Source: Flavobacterium aeripolare
GTDB lineage: Bacteria; Bacteroidota; Bacteroidia; Flavobacteriales; Flavobacteriaceae
DNA length: 64,000 nt
Assembly: GCF_013294025.1 (NCBI RefSeq)
Contig: NZ_JABSNL010000008.1
Coordinates: 55,460-119,459 of the forward strand
Direction of reading: 5' to 3'
The notes beneath the pieces were generated by a model, which was not told where the DNA came from, made no database searches, and saw only the letters and a list, made by a program, of their open reading frames with translations. How positions within the stretch are numbered: the stretch's first letter is position 1; every line of letters starts with the position of its first letter. A program made the translations under genes and the position numbers. This document shows, piece after piece, positions 1 to 8,507 of the stretch.

Positions 1-942
1 TTGTATCCTTTTATCGAAGGAATTAAAAACAATATCGATTCTATTATGATTGGACATTTGGCTGTACCCGCCTTAAATGATGGAAAAAACACCTCGGCAA
101 CGTTATCAAAAAATGTAATCGAGGGTCTTTTGCGCAAGCGTTTAGGATATGAAGGACTAGTCATTTCGGATGCCTTGAATATGCACAGTGTCTCAAAATT
201 ATATCCCGTAAAAGGACAGCTAGAATGGGAGGCTTTTAATGCCGGAAACGATGTATTGTGCTTCGCTGAAAATGTAGCTGAAGGAATTGAAGCAATCTTA
301 AAAAACGCTACTCCTGAAAGAATTGATGCTAGCTTTAATCGCTTGATGGCCTGCAAAGAAAAAGTAGGACTGCTTAAAAATCACCAAGCTATTGGGAAAT
401 TAAATTTTGATGCAGCGGTTCAACTTAATACAGAACTAGCAAAATACAGCCTCACAATTATTAAGGACAACGACAATAGCAAAGCTGTTCAAGAAGCGTC
501 AATAAATAATAAACTAGCCTGCATTAGCTTATACAAACCCGCTAACTGCAGCTTCTCAAATACGCTTTCATCACACTTAAACCTGACCAATTACAGTCTC
601 AACGATGAGAATATACAGGAAACAGAAAATATATTTGAGGCTTTAAGCCAATATGAAACAATAATTATCGCATTATTTTTACCCAAAGCAAAACCTGCAA
701 ACAACTTTGATATTCATCCGGAAATTTTAGCATTAGTATCTAAAATACTACTCGAAGAGAAAAGCATTTTATATTCATTTGGCAATCCGTACGCTTTGCA
801 GCATATTCCTAATTTAAATGCTGCTAGTGGAATTGTGCAAGTATACCAAGACTTTGAAGAGTTCCAGAAAAATGCTGCAGATCAACTATTGAACAACAGT
901 CTAACATACGGAACCTTGCCTGTAGCTGTTAGTTTTTTATAA
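1..942 (+). CDS. Glycoside hydrolase family 3 / NagZ-like protein, C-terminal part
   Basis: The first 110 or so residues read as the end of a GH3 catalytic barrel: GYEGLVISDALNMHSV carries the Asp of the nucleophile strand, and the following AFNAGNDVLCF is the usual GH3 continuation. The remaining ~190 residues are a poorly conserved C-terminal domain. Family members such as NagZ cleave terminal beta-N-acetylglucosamine, often from muropeptides. The reading frame is open at base 1 and the N-terminal half of the barrel (including the substrate-binding KHFPG-type region) is missing, so the gene almost certainly begins upstream; the TTG at base 1 should not be taken as the start. The exact substrate cannot be told. 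Confidence 0.75.
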   Translation: MYPFIEGIKNNIDSIMIGHLAVPALNDGKNTSATLSKNVIEGLLRKRLGYEGLVISDALNMHSVSKLYPVKGQLEWEAFNAGNDVLCFAENVAEGIEAILKNATPERIDASFNRLMACKEKVGLLKNHQAIGKLNFDAAVQLNTELAKYSLTIIKDNDNSKAVQEASINNKLACISLYKPANCSFSNTLSSHLNLTNYSLNDENIQETENIFEALSQYETIIIALFLPKAKPANNFDIHPEILALVSKILLEEKSILYSFGNPYALQHIPNLNAASGIVQVYQDFEEFQKNAADQLLNNSLTYGTLPVAVSFL

Positions 943-973
943 TTTTTAGCTTTAAATGTTATTTTAATTGCAC

Positions 974-995
974 GGTGGTGCTTCCACCTTTTGTT
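974..995 (+). terminator. Weak terminator-like hairpin after the GH3 gene
   Basis: GGTGG (974-978), loop TGCTT, CCACC (984-988), followed by TTTTGTT. The stem is only 5 bp, but position and T-run fit a rho-independent terminator 30 bases after the stop. Confidence 0.4.
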
Positions 996-1174
996 CTTGC
1001 ATTTCGATTTTTCGATCATAAACAAACTTAAAATCAATTAGTAAGCAGTTAAAATCTGACTCTAACGACTGTGAATAGTTACAATAGCGATAAGAAACAG
1101 TGCGCTTTTACTACTCTTAATTTTTAGGCTTATAGCTACTTTTTTATCTATATTGCAATCTCAAACGATATCGC

Positions 1175-2632
1175 ATGGACATAAAAATAAATAAAAACAA
1201 AGAATTATCGATTACCGAAGCTTTAATCCCGGTTCTAGCCTTGATCATAATGTTAGGATACAATGTATATGTATATGGTGACGAAGCCTTGAGCGGAAGT
1301 AATCAATTTGTTTTAATTTTAGGTGCTGCGGTGGCTGCAATTGTTGGTTTTTTTAATAAGGTGACTTATCAAAAGATGATGGACGAAGTAGCCGAAAATA
1401 TACGAGCTACTGTAGGCGCTATTTTAATCTTATTAATGGTAGGCGCATTAGCTGGAACTTGGTTAATAAGCGGCATTATTCCTTCAATGATCTATTACGG
1501 ACTCCAAATATTAAGTCCGTCCATATTTTTACCCGCTACTTTAATTATTTGTTCGATAATCTCTATTGCCACAGGAAGCTCTTGGACAACGAGTGCCACT
1601 GTAGGTATCGCTTTAATAGGTGTTGGTGGCGCATTAGGATTTGATTTAGGAATGGTTGCTGGAGCGGTTATTTCTGGTGCTTATTTTGGAGACAAACTAT
1701 CCCCTATGTCTGACACTACTAATTTGGCTCCGGCTATGGCGGGAACAGATTTGTTCACCCACATTCGCTATATGACATTAACAACAATACCAACTTACAT
1801 CATCACGCTAATTTTGTTTATAATACTCGGCCTTTCAGTGGATATAAAAGGAGATGTAAACATTGCTAATTTACTAGCTGATATTTCTGCTTCTTTTACG
1901 GTATCGGCATGGTTGTTTCTAGTTCCTGCAATTGTAATAGGTCTTATTGTTAAAAAAACTGAACCCCTAATTGCTTTGCTTATAGGGACCTTGCTTGCTG
2001 CTGTTTTTGCCGTTATTTTTCAACCGCATATTTTAAACCAAATTGCTGGTGTAGAAACAATGACTTTTAAATCGGCTTATAAGGGAGTGATGGATGCTAT
2101 TACAGGAAAGGTGGTGATACCCACAGAAAATAAAACATTAGCAGATTTATTTACCTCGGGTGGTATGCAAAAAATGCTGGGGACGATCTGGTTAATTATA
2201 TGTGCCATGGTTTTTGGAGGAATAATGGATGCTATAGGTGCTTTGGCAAGAATAAGCCAAACGTTACTAAAATTAGCCCACACCACTTTTGGTTTGTTTG
2301 CTTCGACTGTAGGAAGTTGTTTGGCTTTGAACATCACTGCATCAGATCAATATTTAGCCATTGTAGTGCCGGGGAAAATGTTTGCAAAAGCATATGAAGA
2401 AAAAGGCTTAGCTCCCGAAAATTTAAGTAGAACCCTGGAAGATTCTGGAACGGTAACATCGGTATTAATTCCTTGGAATACCTGTGGAGCGTATCACGCA
2501 GGAACATTAGGAGTGTCTACTTTTGATTATCTTCCGTATGCCTTCTTTAATATTTTGAGTCCGTTTATGACCTTGCTATTTGCCGCTTTCAACATTAAAA
2601 TTAGACAATTGGCTACAGCCAATAAAAAATAA
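1175..2632 (+). CDS. nhaC: Na+/H+ antiporter, NhaC family
   Basis: A 485-residue, very hydrophobic inner-membrane protein with about a dozen predicted membrane spans, the usual NhaC size. Conserved NhaC stretches are visible: GSSWTTSATVG near residue 134, and DKLSPMSDTTNLAPAMAGTD near residue 173, which contains the family's polar residues for cation binding. Late in the protein, DSGTVTSVLIPWNTCGA is also typical. It should exchange external protons for internal Na+, although NhaC-like proteins have also been found to swap organic acids. It stands alone, 232 bases after the GH3 gene, with its own intergenic space on both sides. Confidence 0.88.
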   Translation: MDIKINKNKELSITEALIPVLALIIMLGYNVYVYGDEALSGSNQFVLILGAAVAAIVGFFNKVTYQKMMDEVAENIRATVGAILILLMVGALAGTWLISGIIPSMIYYGLQILSPSIFLPATLIICSIISIATGSSWTTSATVGIALIGVGGALGFDLGMVAGAVISGAYFGDKLSPMSDTTNLAPAMAGTDLFTHIRYMTLTTIPTYIITLILFIILGLSVDIKGDVNIANLLADISASFTVSAWLFLVPAIVIGLIVKKTEPLIALLIGTLLAAVFAVIFQPHILNQIAGVETMTFKSAYKGVMDAITGKVVIPTENKTLADLFTSGGMQKMLGTIWLIICAMVFGGIMDAIGALARISQTLLKLAHTTFGLFASTVGSCLALNITASDQYLAIVVPGKMFAKAYEEKGLAPENLSRTLEDSGTVTSVLIPWNTCGAYHAGTLGVSTFDYLPYAFFNILSPFMTLLFAAFNIKIRQLATANKK

Positions 2633-2773
2633 ATTAACCACTACAAACGAACGCTTTAGCTAACCATTTGATAGTTAAAAACTTATGCAATAATTCTTAC
2701 TAAAAATAGTCTAAGACTATCAATACATAAATTTATATAATCGTTAGTTATTTACAAAACTCGCTTTATTATT

Positions 2774-2781
2774 TACTTTTG
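2774..2781 (+). promoter_or_regulatory. Flavobacterial -7 box for the peroxiredoxin gene
   Basis: TACTTTTG fits the Bacteroidota -7 consensus TAnnTTTG and lies 35 bases before the ATG at 2817. No clear -33 TTG at the usual spacing was found. Confidence 0.55.
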
Positions 2782-2816
2782 TATCATCAAAAATAATTAA
2801 TATAAAATATAATATT

Positions 2817-3455
2817 ATGTCATTAGTAGGAAAAAAATTCCCAAGTATTGCAGTAGACGCTATGTCGGAAATGGGTGATGATTTAAAAATCAACATCTTT
2901 GATGAAGCAGTTAACAACAACAAGAAAGTACTTTTGTTTTGGTACCCAAAAGATTTTACTTTTGTATGTCCAACTGAATTACACGCTTTTCAAGCTGCCT
3001 TACCTGAATTTGAAAAAAGAAATACTATCGTAATTGGTGCTTCTTGTGATACTAACGAAGTACACTTTGCTTGGTTAAACACACCAAAAAACAATGGTGG
3101 AATCGAAGGTGTTACTTACCCTATCCTTGCAGATACTAACAGAAATTTATCTAACATTTTAGGTATTCTTGACATTGACTCAACTGAGTACAGTGAAGAA
3201 ACTGATTCTGTTATTATCGAAGGTTCTAATGTTACTTTTAGAGCTACTTACCTTATTGACGAAACTGGAAAAATCTTCCACGAAAGTGTAAACGATATGC
3301 CATTAGGTCGTAACGTAAACGAATACTTACGTATGGTAGATGCTTACACACACGTTCAAGTAAACGGAGAAGTTTGTCCTGCTAACTGGGAAGCTGGTAA
3401 AGAAGCAATGAGTGCTGATAGAAAAAGTACTGCTGAATACTTAAGCGCAAACTAA
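2817..3455 (+). CDS. Peroxiredoxin (AhpC/Prx1-type, typical 2-Cys)
   Basis: A 212-residue cytosolic peroxidase that reduces H2O2 and organic peroxides. The peroxidatic cysteine is Cys51 in FTFVCPTE and the resolving cysteine is Cys187 in EVCPANW, so both catalytic residues are present and the length is normal. The reductant is probably a thioredoxin; a thioredoxin-like gene lies 160 bases downstream and a Tpx gene 1 kb downstream, forming a peroxide-defence group. Codon use is strikingly optimised (many TTA, AAC, GGT codons), which suggests high expression. Confidence 0.93.
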   Translation: MSLVGKKFPSIAVDAMSEMGDDLKINIFDEAVNNNKKVLLFWYPKDFTFVCPTELHAFQAALPEFEKRNTIVIGASCDTNEVHFAWLNTPKNNGGIEGVTYPILADTNRNLSNILGILDIDSTEYSEETDSVIIEGSNVTFRATYLIDETGKIFHESVNDMPLGRNVNEYLRMVDAYTHVQVNGEVCPANWEAGKEAMSADRKSTAEYLSAN

Positions 3456-3468
3456 ATTATTAAGAGTT

Positions 3469-3536
3469 ACAAAGTCTCAAAGGTACTAAGCTCTTGAGTA
3501 ACTAGTTACAAAGTTTTTAAAACTTTGAGACTTTGT
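3469..3536. terminator. Long perfect inverted repeat after the peroxiredoxin gene
   Basis: ACAAAGTCTCAAAG (3469-3482) is the exact reverse complement of CTTTGAGACTTTGT (3523-3536). Between them lies a second small palindrome, GTAACTAGTTAC. ACTTTTT follows the 3' arm. It could end the peroxiredoxin transcript or separate it from the thioredoxin-like gene. Confidence 0.45.
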
Positions 3537-3569
3537 ACTTTTTCAATGTTGATAATCAATATAAAAACT

Positions 3570-3596
3570 TTGCAACTTTGCCTCTACGTAACTTTG
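3570..3596 (+). promoter_or_regulatory. Probable promoter of the thioredoxin-like gene
   Basis: TTG (3570-3572) and TAACTTTG (3589-3596) match the flavobacterial -33 TTG and -7 TAnnTTTG boxes with a 16-base spacer, just short of the usual 17-23. The box ends 18 bases before the ATG at 3615, so the leader would be short. Confidence 0.5.
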
Positions 3597-3614
3597 CAAC
3601 TAAATAAAAAAAAC

Positions 3615-3923
3615 ATGTTAATAGATTTAACCGAAGACACATTAGCTGATATCGTTAGCTCAAACAATAAAGTTGTAGTACAATATTCTGCTTCATGGTG
3701 TGGGAACTGCCGAATCATGAAACCTAAATTCAAGAAATTAGCAACAGAAAACGAAGCGGTAACTTTTGTACTAGTTGATGCTGAAAACTCTCCTGAATCA
3801 AGAAAACTAGCTAACGTAAGTAACTTACCTACTTTTGCAACTTTTGTAGATGGTAAACTAGTAAACGAAAAGCAAACAAACAAGCAAGAAGTACTAATTG
3901 AATTAGTGAACGAAATCGTTTAA
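3615..3923 (+). CDS. Thioredoxin-family protein with CGNC active site
   Basis: A 102-residue thioredoxin-fold protein. The redox motif is WCGNC (Cys29, Cys32) in place of the classical WCGPC, and the cis-proline is in NLPTF. Exchange of Pro for Asn in the motif usually changes redox potential, so it may not be the general thioredoxin. It has no signal peptide and is cytosolic. I chose the ATG at 3615, which begins directly at the first thioredoxin strand; an upstream in-frame ATG at 3525 would add 30 residues translated from AT-rich repeats and would overlap the promoter. Between a peroxiredoxin and Tpx, it is a likely electron donor for them. Confidence 0.88.
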   Translation: MLIDLTEDTLADIVSSNNKVVVQYSASWCGNCRIMKPKFKKLATENEAVTFVLVDAENSPESRKLANVSNLPTFATFVDGKLVNEKQTNKQEVLIELVNEIV

Positions 3924-4049
3924 TTTATTTGTTTAAAGTGCCATGCTGTTACTGTTGATTGAGACGTTTAATAATTCATTAAAGATCTCTCTCTTAAGCG
4001 AAACATAACTTTAAACGTTTAAAACTTTAAACTTAAACTAAATAAAAAA

Positions 4050-4307
4050 ATGAAATTACCTGTAATAAAACATTTAACGCAATTCATAGAAGATAACGAT
4101 CAAGATTATATCATTGAGACAATCGACGTACTAGAAGCGATGACAGAAATTCCATCACTAAAAGACGAAGAGTTAGATGTTATAGGAGAATTAATTTCGA
4201 ATATGTACGGCGCTCTTGAAGTCCATAAAATGGTAAAAACAGGCACCGATAAAAAGGAGGCTTTGAATACCTTCATGAAAAGAGTTATGGGATCGATAGA
4301 CAAATAA
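4050..4307 (+). CDS. Small conserved protein, DUF6952-like
   Basis: An 85-residue acidic, helical protein with no signal peptide or membrane span and a single helical hairpin-like pattern. I recall small flavobacterial proteins of this kind (DUF6952) sitting next to the peroxiredoxin and thioredoxin genes, as here; this is from memory and not checked. No catalytic motif or cysteine is visible, so its role in the peroxide group is unknown. The start is well set: the ATG follows a TAAATAAAAAAA leader, and a terminator follows the gene. Confidence 0.7.
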   Translation: MKLPVIKHLTQFIEDNDQDYIIETIDVLEAMTEIPSLKDEELDVIGELISNMYGALEVHKMVKTGTDKKEALNTFMKRVMGSIDK

Positions 4308-4334
4308 TTGTAGACTTCCCCATTTTTTAAAAAC

Positions 4335-4365
4335 AAAACGTACTTCTAACAGGTGCGTTTTTTTT
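4335..4365 (+). terminator. Rho-independent terminator
   Basis: AAAACGTAC (4335-4343), 9-base loop, GTGCGTTTT (4353-4361) with one G-T pair, then more T. It ends the thioredoxin/small-protein transcript. Confidence 0.75.
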
Positions 4366-4453
4366 GTTTTATAGCTTTTCTATAGCAAACTCCCTTGCGG
4401 AACAATACTTTATAAAACTTAAACGTTAAAACTTAAATCTTAAATAAATTTCA

Positions 4454-4461
4454 TACTTTTG
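4454..4461 (+). promoter_or_regulatory. Flavobacterial -7 box for tpx
   Basis: TACTTTTG, identical to the box in front of the peroxiredoxin gene, 23 bases before the tpx ATG at 4485. The shared octamer and short leaders hint at similar expression of the two peroxidases. Confidence 0.5.
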
Positions 4462-4484
4462 AACCTTAACAAACACCAAAAAAA

Positions 4485-4982
4485 ATGGCATCAATTACAT
4501 TAGGAGGAAATCCAATACATACATCAGGAGAGTTACCAAAAGTGGGATCAAAACTAGCTGATTTTAAATTAGTGCAAAACGATTTATCAGTAGCTACATT
4601 AAGTGATTTTGCGGGTAAAAAAGTGATTTACAATATTTTTCCAAGTGTTGATACAGGAACTTGTGCTGCGTCAGTTAGAAAATTCAATCAATCTGCTGCA
4701 AATTTAAGCAACACAGTAGTTTTATGTATTTCAAGAGACTTACCATTTGCTCAAAAACGTTTTTGTGGTGCTGAAGGATTAGAAGATGTGATCAACTTAT
4801 CTGATTTTAAAACTGGAGATTTTGGTAAAGCAAACGGTTTAGAGATTGTAGATGGTCCTCTAGCTGGATTGCACTCTAGAGTTTTGATCGTTACAGATGA
4901 AAACGGAACCGTATTGTACACAGAGCAAGTTGGCGAAATTGCTGACGAACCAAACTACGAAGCAGCGTTAGCAGTACTATAA
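4485..4982 (+). CDS. tpx: Thiol peroxidase (Tpx, atypical 2-Cys peroxiredoxin)
   Basis: A 165-residue cytosolic thiol peroxidase that prefers lipid and alkyl hydroperoxides. The peroxidatic cysteine is Cys60 in VDTGTCAASVRKFN and the resolving cysteine is Cys94 in FAQKRFCGAEG; these match Cys61/Cys95 of E. coli Tpx almost exactly. All family landmarks are present (GGNP near the N-terminus, SRDLPFA). The dgkA gene begins 12 bases after the stop, so the two may be co-transcribed. Confidence 0.95.
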   Translation: MASITLGGNPIHTSGELPKVGSKLADFKLVQNDLSVATLSDFAGKKVIYNIFPSVDTGTCAASVRKFNQSAANLSNTVVLCISRDLPFAQKRFCGAEGLEDVINLSDFKTGDFGKANGLEIVDGPLAGLHSRVLIVTDENGTVLYTEQVGEIADEPNYEAALAVL

Positions 4983-4994
4983 TATTTCAATTTA

Positions 4995-5369
4995 ATGGAA
5001 TTTCAAAAAGACAATTCTTTCTTCACAGGGAGATTAAAAAGCGTCAATTATGCGCTAAAAGGTGCCATCAAACTAATCACAACAGAACATAGTGTGATGG
5101 TACAATTTAGCCTAGGAATAATAATGGTAATCGCAGGGATTTTTTTCCAAATTACAGCAACCGAATGGCTATTTCAAACATTAGCAATAGGTATGGTAAT
5201 GAGTGTCGAAGGTTTAAATACTGCTATTGAAAAAATAGCCGATTTTATCCACCCAGACTACCATGAAAGAATAGGTTTTATAAAAGATATTGCTGCCGGT
5301 GCTGTTTTCTTTGCAGCGATTACCGCAATAATCATCGGTTTAATAATTTACATGCCAAAAATAGTATAG
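4995..5369 (+). CDS. dgkA: Diacylglycerol kinase / undecaprenol kinase family protein
   Basis: A 124-residue integral membrane protein with three predicted helices, the DgkA plan. The signature region EGLNTAIEKIADF contains the conserved Glu and Asn of the active site. It phosphorylates diacylglycerol or undecaprenol with ATP; in organisms outside Proteobacteria the lipid substrate is often undecaprenol, which cannot be decided from sequence. It lies between tpx and ftsK with gaps of 12 and 18 bases. Confidence 0.9.
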   Translation: MEFQKDNSFFTGRLKSVNYALKGAIKLITTEHSVMVQFSLGIIMVIAGIFFQITATEWLFQTLAIGMVMSVEGLNTAIEKIADFIHPDYHERIGFIKDIAAGAVFFAAITAIIIGLIIYMPKIV

Positions 5370-5387
5370 GCAAAAGTACACTCCATA

Positions 5388-7853
5388 ATGGCAAAAAAAA
5401 CAAGAACAGCCCCTACTGATAAAAAGAATAATGCTAAAACAACTAGCACAACCCCTAAAAAAAGAGTAACCAAACAGCATAAAATAGTGTTAGGCGCATT
5501 ATTAGTATTGTTTGCTATCGTTTTATTGGTCGCATTTGTTTCTTTCTACATTCACGGTCAAGAAGATCAAAGTGCTGTAAGCGCTTTTACTGACCGTACC
5601 GAAGAGGTTCAAAACTGGTCAGGGAAATTTGGTGCCTATCTAGCCAATCTCTTCGTATACAATGGTTTTGGATTAGCTTCTTTTCTATTTGTACGCTTGT
5701 TTTTGCTAACCGGAATTTACCTTGTAGTAAGTTTACCAGTTAGAAAATTAAAGTCAACGTGGTTTTGGGATCTGTACATGATGATTATCCTATCTATACT
5801 ATTAGGCTTTTTTGCTACTTCCCTACCTGAATTGGGAGGAGTCGTAGGATACGAACTAAATTTATTCTTGCAAGATTACATCGGGAAAACAGGAACATTA
5901 TTACTACTGTTTTTTGCTGTAATCGTGTATATTATTTTCAAATTAAAAGTGTCTCCAGAAAAAATTCAATCCTTTTTCGAAAGCACAAAAAAAGACTTAA
6001 AAAGCGATCTTTCGAGTATTAAAACAACGTCTAATAATACAGATGCTGCTTATAATTTAGAAGAATTTGAAGTTAAGGAATCGGATGGTTTTGAGCCAGC
6101 AGTAGCTACAGCAGCTGCACCTAAACCTTCTCAATTCGAAATCAATAAAGAATCTTTAAAACCTACTATTTCTCATTCTTCTGAAATCAAGAGAGAACCA
6201 GCAGCGTCACAAGAGATGTCTCTTGACCGCAACAGCCCACCTCCTATTGTAGAAGAAGCCACAGATAGTTTTGTAATAGAAACTGCTGAGGAAGAAGTAA
6301 TCATCGAAGAAAATCTTGCTTCGAGATTGGTATCTGATTTTGGTTTATTTGATCCTACTTTGGATTTATCCAACTATAAGTACCCTACAATAGACCTTTT
6401 AAAGGAATATTCTACAGGTGGAATTACTATCAATCAAGCAGAATTAGAGGAAAATAAAAACAGAATTGTAGATACGCTTCGTAATTATAAAATCGAAATT
6501 GCCCAAATTAAAGCAACCGTAGGACCTTCTGTGACGTTATACGAAATTGTACCAGAGGCGGGAATCAGGATTTCGAAAATTAAAAATTTAGAAGACGATA
6601 TTGCCTTATCACTTTCGGCATTAGGGATTCGTATCATTGCTCCTATCCCAGGAAAAGGAACGATTGGTATCGAGGTACCTAATAAGAATCCTACTATTGT
6701 TTCTATGAAAAGTGTTATTGGCTCAGCCAAATTTCAAGAGGCAGAAATGGAACTACCTATTGCACTTGGAAAAACTATTTCGAATGAAACCTTTGTAGTC
6801 GACTTGGCAAAAATGCCCCACTTATTAATGGCGGGAGCAACAGGACAAGGAAAGTCTGTTGGTTTAAATGCTGTATTAACATCATTGTTGTACAAAAAAC
6901 ATCCAGCCGAAGTAAAATTTGTTTTGGTTGACCCTAAAAAAGTGGAGCTTACCTTATTTAACAAAATCGAAAGACATTACCTAGCCAAACTTCCAGATAC
7001 CGAAGATGCGATTATCACCGATAATGCAAAAGTGGTGAACACCTTAAATTCACTGTGTGTAGAAATGGACAACCGTTACTCTTTATTAAAAGACGCGATG
7101 GTACGTAATATTAAAGAATACAATGACAAGTTTAAAGGTCGAAAATTAAACCCTGAGAACGGACACCGTTTTTTACCTTACATTATATTAGTAGTCGATG
7201 AGTTTGCCGATTTAATTATGACAGCAGGAAAAGAAGTAGAAGTTCCTATTGCTCGACTAGCTCAGTTAGCCCGTGCGATTGGTATTCACTTAATTATTGC
7301 TACACAAAGACCATCGGTGAATGTAATTACCGGTTTAATTAAAGCCAACTTCCCTGCGAGGATAGCTTTTAGAGTTACCTCAAAAATTGATTCACGAACT
7401 ATTCTTGATACACAAGGTGCCGATCAATTAATAGGTCGTGGAGATATGTTGTACACAAACGGAAACGATGTTGTACGCGTTCAGTGTGCCTTTATTGACA
7501 CCCCAGAAGTAGAAAAAATTACAGATTTCATTGGATCACAAAAGGCGTATGCCACTGCTTATTTATTACCAGAGTTTGTAGGTGAGGAAAATGGCATCAA
7601 TCTTGATGTAGATATTTCCGAGAGAGATACTTTGTTTAGAGAAGCGGCAGAAATTATCGTAAATGCACAACAAGGTTCAGCATCATTATTGCAACGTAAA
7701 CTAAAATTAGGGTACAACAGAGCGGGTCGTTTAATTGACCAACTCGAGCAAGCTGGAATTGTAGGACCGTTTGAAGGTAGTAAAGCACGATCTGTAAACA
7801 TCCTAGACTTAACGTCTCTTGATCAATTTTTTAACAATGAACAAAATAATTAA
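5388..7853 (+). CDS. ftsK: DNA translocase FtsK
   Basis: An 821-residue septal DNA pump that moves the chromosome terminus during division. The basic N-terminus leads into four membrane spans (about residues 28-185), then an acidic, low-complexity linker (about 190-310), then the RecA-like motor with Walker A GATGQGKS near residue 482 and Walker B ILVVDEFADLI near residue 599, and a winged-helix gamma domain at the end (SLLQRKLKLGYNRAGRLIDQ). The linker is short, as usual in Bacteroidota. The lolA-like gene starts 4 bases after the stop. Confidence 0.96.
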   Translation: MAKKTRTAPTDKKNNAKTTSTTPKKRVTKQHKIVLGALLVLFAIVLLVAFVSFYIHGQEDQSAVSAFTDRTEEVQNWSGKFGAYLANLFVYNGFGLASFLFVRLFLLTGIYLVVSLPVRKLKSTWFWDLYMMIILSILLGFFATSLPELGGVVGYELNLFLQDYIGKTGTLLLLFFAVIVYIIFKLKVSPEKIQSFFESTKKDLKSDLSSIKTTSNNTDAAYNLEEFEVKESDGFEPAVATAAAPKPSQFEINKESLKPTISHSSEIKREPAASQEMSLDRNSPPPIVEEATDSFVIETAEEEVIIEENLASRLVSDFGLFDPTLDLSNYKYPTIDLLKEYSTGGITINQAELEENKNRIVDTLRNYKIEIAQIKATVGPSVTLYEIVPEAGIRISKIKNLEDDIALSLSALGIRIIAPIPGKGTIGIEVPNKNPTIVSMKSVIGSAKFQEAEMELPIALGKTISNETFVVDLAKMPHLLMAGATGQGKSVGLNAVLTSLLYKKHPAEVKFVLVDPKKVELTLFNKIERHYLAKLPDTEDAIITDNAKVVNTLNSLCVEMDNRYSLLKDAMVRNIKEYNDKFKGRKLNPENGHRFLPYIILVVDEFADLIMTAGKEVEVPIARLAQLARAIGIHLIIATQRPSVNVITGLIKANFPARIAFRVTSKIDSRTILDTQGADQLIGRGDMLYTNGNDVVRVQCAFIDTPEVEKITDFIGSQKAYATAYLLPEFVGEENGINLDVDISERDTLFREAAEIIVNAQQGSASLLQRKLKLGYNRAGRLIDQLEQAGIVGPFEGSKARSVNILDLTSLDQFFNNEQNN

Positions 7854-7857
7854 GACC

Positions 7858-8499
7858 ATGAAAAAATTAATTCAGATTGCATTTATTATCCTTTTTAGCT
7901 TTTCAGTTCAAGCACAAGATAAAAAAGCTAAAGCCCTTTTAGATCAAGTGACTACTAAAGTTAAAAGCTATAATAATATTGTAATTGATTTTAAATATTC
8001 ATTAAACAACGCTAAGGAAAACATCAATCAAGATAGTAAAGGAAATGTAACCTTAAAAGGCAATCAATATGTATTGAACTTTATGGGAATTACTAAAATT
8101 TATGATGGTAGAAAGAACTACACTATCGTTCCTGAAGATGAAGAAATTACCATTTCTAGCGTGAATGAAAACGACGATAATGCTATTACACCGTCTAAGA
8201 TGTTAACTTTCTTCAATAGCGGGTACAAGTATTACATGGATATTATTCAGGATGTACGAGGTAGAAAAATTCAATACATCAAATTAATTCCTACAAATCC
8301 TAAAGATCAAAGAAAAGAAATTCTACTAGGTATCGATGTATCAACAAAACATATCTATAATTTGATAGAAATGGGGAAAAAAGGAACAAAAACTACTTTA
8401 ACCGTTAATTCTTTTAAAACGAATCAGCCATTGTCGAAAAATCAATTTATCTTTGCGCAAAGTAAATATCCAAATTACTACATCAATAAATTAGATTAG
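7858..8499 (+). CDS. Outer-membrane lipoprotein carrier LolA-like protein
   Basis: A 213-residue exported protein. Residues 1-19 form a signal peptide (MKKLIQIAFIILFSFSVQA/QD). The rest has the LolA-like beta pattern with YDGRKNYTIVPEDEEI and a C-terminal KTTLTVNSFKTNQPL. LolA ferries lipoproteins across the periplasm. I place the start at the ATG at 7858, since earlier in-frame codons would put residues before a clear signal peptide and overlap ftsK. Position between ftsK and an LptF/G-type permease fits a cell-envelope operon. Confidence 0.85.
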   Translation: MKKLIQIAFIILFSFSVQAQDKKAKALLDQVTTKVKSYNNIVIDFKYSLNNAKENINQDSKGNVTLKGNQYVLNFMGITKIYDGRKNYTIVPEDEEITISSVNENDDNAITPSKMLTFFNSGYKYYMDIIQDVRGRKIQYIKLIPTNPKDQRKEILLGIDVSTKHIYNLIEMGKKGTKTTLTVNSFKTNQPLSKNQFIFAQSKYPNYYINKLD

Positions 8500-8507
8500 A
8501 TTATTAG

